The notes under the pieces were generated by a model. That model saw only the letters and a program-made list of their open reading frames with translations. It had not been told where the DNA came from and searched no databases. The position numbers and the translations under genes are program-made. This document shows positions 31,741 to 33,344 of a stretch of DNA of 33,344 nucleotides, one piece after another. Numbering within the stretch: the stretch's first letter is position 1; each line of letters starts with the position of its first letter. Where the stretch lies: NCBI GenBank assembly GCA_910575075.1, contig CAJTCY010000027.1, positions 1 through 33,344 of the forward strand, read 5' to 3'. This DNA comes from Lachnospiraceae bacterium. Its GTDB lineage: Bacteria > Bacillota > Clostridia > Lachnospirales > Lachnospiraceae.

Positions 31741-33093
31741 ATGCAGTCAACTGATTTTTCTAAGGGGAAAGTCTGGCGGAATATTGTTGCACAGTCTATT
31801 CCGCTGGTACTGGCGCAGCTGATACAGCTTTTATATAATGTAGTGGATCGTATTTACATCGGTCATCTGCCGGGAACTGACAGTATGGCATTGACAGGGA
31901 TTGGACTGGCATTTCCGCTGACATCTCTGATTGCGGCGTTTACCTTTCTTTTTGGCACAGGCGGCACACCTCTTTTTTCCATTTCCAGGGGAGCCGGGGA
32001 AGAAGAAAGGGCAGAGAAAATATTGGGCAATACCTTTTCACTGCTGTTCTATACCTCTGTAGTGCTGCTTTTGTTTTGCTATGTTTTGCGCAGGCCTATT
32101 CTTTATCTCTTTGGGGCAAGTGATGATTCTTACTTATATGCCGATGCTTACTTGAAAATATACCTGTTAGGGACATCATTTTCTATGCTGTCCACTGGGC
32201 TTAATGGTTTTATTAATGCACAGGGATTTCCGCGGACAGGTATGCTGACCACATTGCTGGGGGCCATGCTCAATCTGGTTTTAGACCCTGTTTTTATTTT
32301 TGGTCTGCACATGGGCGTCAGCGGTGCAGCTTTGGCAACGGTACTGAGCCAGTGTGTTTCCTGTATCTGGGTATTGAAATTTCTAACGGGGAGGACAGCG
32401 CTGCTGCGCATTAAAAAAGCGAATCTGCAGATAGACAGAAAGCTGGCAGGAGAAATTACAGCTCTGGGAATGCCAGGTTTCATTATGCAGGGAACCAACT
32501 GCATGGTGCAGGTGGTGTGCAATGCAACATTGAAAATATACGGGGGTGATCTATATATCGGCATTATGACAGTGATCAACTCTGCCAGAGAAATTCTGTC
32601 TCTGCCGGTTATTGGTATTACAAACGGAGCCCAGCCAGTGCTGGGATATAATTATGGTGCAAAAAAGTTTCAAAGAGTCCGGCAGGGAATCCAGTTTATG
32701 GCTGTCTCTGGAATCGCTTATACGTTGCTGGCATGGCTGCTGGTAGTGCTTAGTCCGCACCTGCTGTTATCTGTATTTACGGAAGATATTACCATGATAG
32801 AAGCTGGTGCAGGTGCACTGCGTTTATACTTTTTTGGATATTTTTTCATGGCGTTTCAGTTTACGGGGCAGTCGGCGTTCACTGCACTGGGATATTCGCG
32901 TTACGCGATCTTTTTTTCTCTTCTGCGCAAAGCAGTGATTGTTGTTCCTCTGACAATACTGCTGCCGAAGTTTGGGACGGGCGTAAATGGTGTATTTCTT
33001 GCAGAACCTGTTTCGAATGCTGCCGGAGGGCTGGCGTGTTTCATAACCATGTATTTTGCACTTTACCGGAAACTAAAAAATACGGCAGCTTAG
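31741..33093 (+). CDS. MATE-family efflux transporter
   Basis: This 450-residue protein is an Na- or H-coupled multidrug exporter of the MATE family with about twelve hydrophobic helices in two bundles. Typical pieces are AQSIPLVLAQLIQLLYNVVDRIYIGHLPG at the N-terminus, GTGGTPLFSISRGAGE, and PVIGITNGAQPVLGYNYGAKKFQRV in the second half (in blocks). The ATG at 31741 is preferred because AAGGATGAG (31725-31733) includes the earlier ATG at 31729. A TATAAT at 31686-31691 is a likely -10, without a good -35. Confidence 0.92.
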   Translation: MQSTDFSKGKVWRNIVAQSIPLVLAQLIQLLYNVVDRIYIGHLPGTDSMALTGIGLAFPLTSLIAAFTFLFGTGGTPLFSISRGAGEEERAEKILGNTFSLLFYTSVVLLLFCYVLRRPILYLFGASDDSYLYADAYLKIYLLGTSFSMLSTGLNGFINAQGFPRTGMLTTLLGAMLNLVLDPVFIFGLHMGVSGAALATVLSQCVSCIWVLKFLTGRTALLRIKKANLQIDRKLAGEITALGMPGFIMQGTNCMVQVVCNATLKIYGGDLYIGIMTVINSAREILSLPVIGITNGAQPVLGYNYGAKKFQRVRQGIQFMAVSGIAYTLLAWLLVVLSPHLLLSVFTEDITMIEAGAGALRLYFFGYFFMAFQFTGQSAFTALGYSRYAIFFSLLRKAVIVVPLTILLPKFGTGVNGVFLAEPVSNAAGGLACFITMYFALYRKLKNTAA

Positions 33094-33282
33094 GAACTCT
33101 GCTTGAGTTTCCGCAAATTGCAGTTTTATATTACCAAAAGGTTCACATCATTTTATGATGTGAGCACTTTGCACAGAAAAGTGTTATGGACTAGTGTACT
33201 GACATGTTGATATATATCCAAATTATACTGGTAGAAACAGCCGTTTTGATGTATACTTAAGAAAAAAACGGCGGTGATTCCA
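33094..33282. other. Gap with hairpin and IS left flank
   Basis: A perfect 8-bp stem TCACATCA/TGATGTGA at 33143-33163 follows the MATE gene but lacks a T-run. CACTTT/AAAGTG lies just after it. Near 33240-33273, GCCGTTTT and AAAACGGC form a dyad directly before the transposase start. The IS terminal repeat could not be fixed from one end. Confidence 0.35.
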
Positions 33283-33344
33283 ATGGCAAGACCCAGAAAA
33301 TATATAATCAGCCTTACAGAAGATGAATTCAAGGAACTCAAATC
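33283..33344 (+). mobile_element. IS630-type transposase, N-terminal codons only
   Basis: The window ends after twenty codons: MARPRKYIISLTEDEFKELK. This N-terminus is typical of IS630-family transposases of Firmicutes, where the first residues begin a helix-turn-helix domain. GGCGGTGA lies upstream of the ATG. The frame is open to the edge, so it is cut by the window; whether the element is whole cannot be judged. Confidence 0.6.

Overview
The window looks like chromosome from a Gram-positive gut anaerobe of the Lachnospiraceae (Clostridia, Blautia/Dorea-like). The signs are strong AGGAGG-type ribosome sites, moderate GC, a single-chain 1282-residue clostridial PurL, a periplasmic-binding-protein/GGDEF fusion, HPr-like proteins without the phospho-histidine, and anaerobic tetrapyrrole/B12 genes. 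This placement rests on gene content and style, not on a database match.

Layout. 1-678: mostly non-coding, with a possible 15-codon ORF, terminators, and two convergent promoters flanking one bidirectional terminator (a type I toxin-antitoxin-like RNA locus without an obvious toxin). 679-2341: DUF1905 protein, DUF1848 protein and a shortened CobU-like protein. 2352-5839: response regulator, Bcr-type ABC ATPase and permease, and histidine kinase, with an 11-bp tandem operator in front of the ABC genes. 5840-6319: long leader with an unusual hairpin repeat array. 6320-12370: cobamide operon (small alarmone synthetase, cbiB, Cys-rich protein, cobD, RpiB-like protein, cbiP, cbiC). 12422-15909: hemA, a 334-bp MITE-like insertion, NUDIX, precorrin-2 dehydrogenase and hemC, closed by a strong terminator. 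16098-18205 (minus): larC and larB of the nickel-pincer cofactor pathway. 18595-22611 (plus): HPr-like protein, a hairpin-rich AT-rich stretch with a small Cys-pair gene, a nuclease-helicase fusion and a Uma2 nuclease. 22729-23904 (minus): second HPr-like protein and LysR regulator. 24213-26144: sensor-GGDEF protein. 26401-30249: purL. 30412-31260 (minus): HAD phosphatase. 31441-33093: small XRE regulator and MATE transporter. The right edge holds the first codons of an IS630-type transposase.

How it works together. HemA, precorrin-2 dehydrogenase and HemC supply tetrapyrrole precursors. CbiC and CbiP act on the corrin ring. CobD and CbiB make and attach the aminopropanol linker, and the CobU-like protein may act after that. 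LarB/LarC build a separate metal cofactor. No cobalamin riboswitch was recognised in front of the B12 genes; instead the operon starts with a (p)ppGpp synthetase whose stop codon overlaps the cbiB start.

Most interesting: the MITE with an exact 11-bp target duplication, the hairpin repeat array before the alarmone synthetase, the Cys-rich and RpiB-like proteins inside the cobamide operon, and a dispersed 35-bp hairpin repeat placed after terminators. All functions are inferred from sequence reading; nothing was run against a database.
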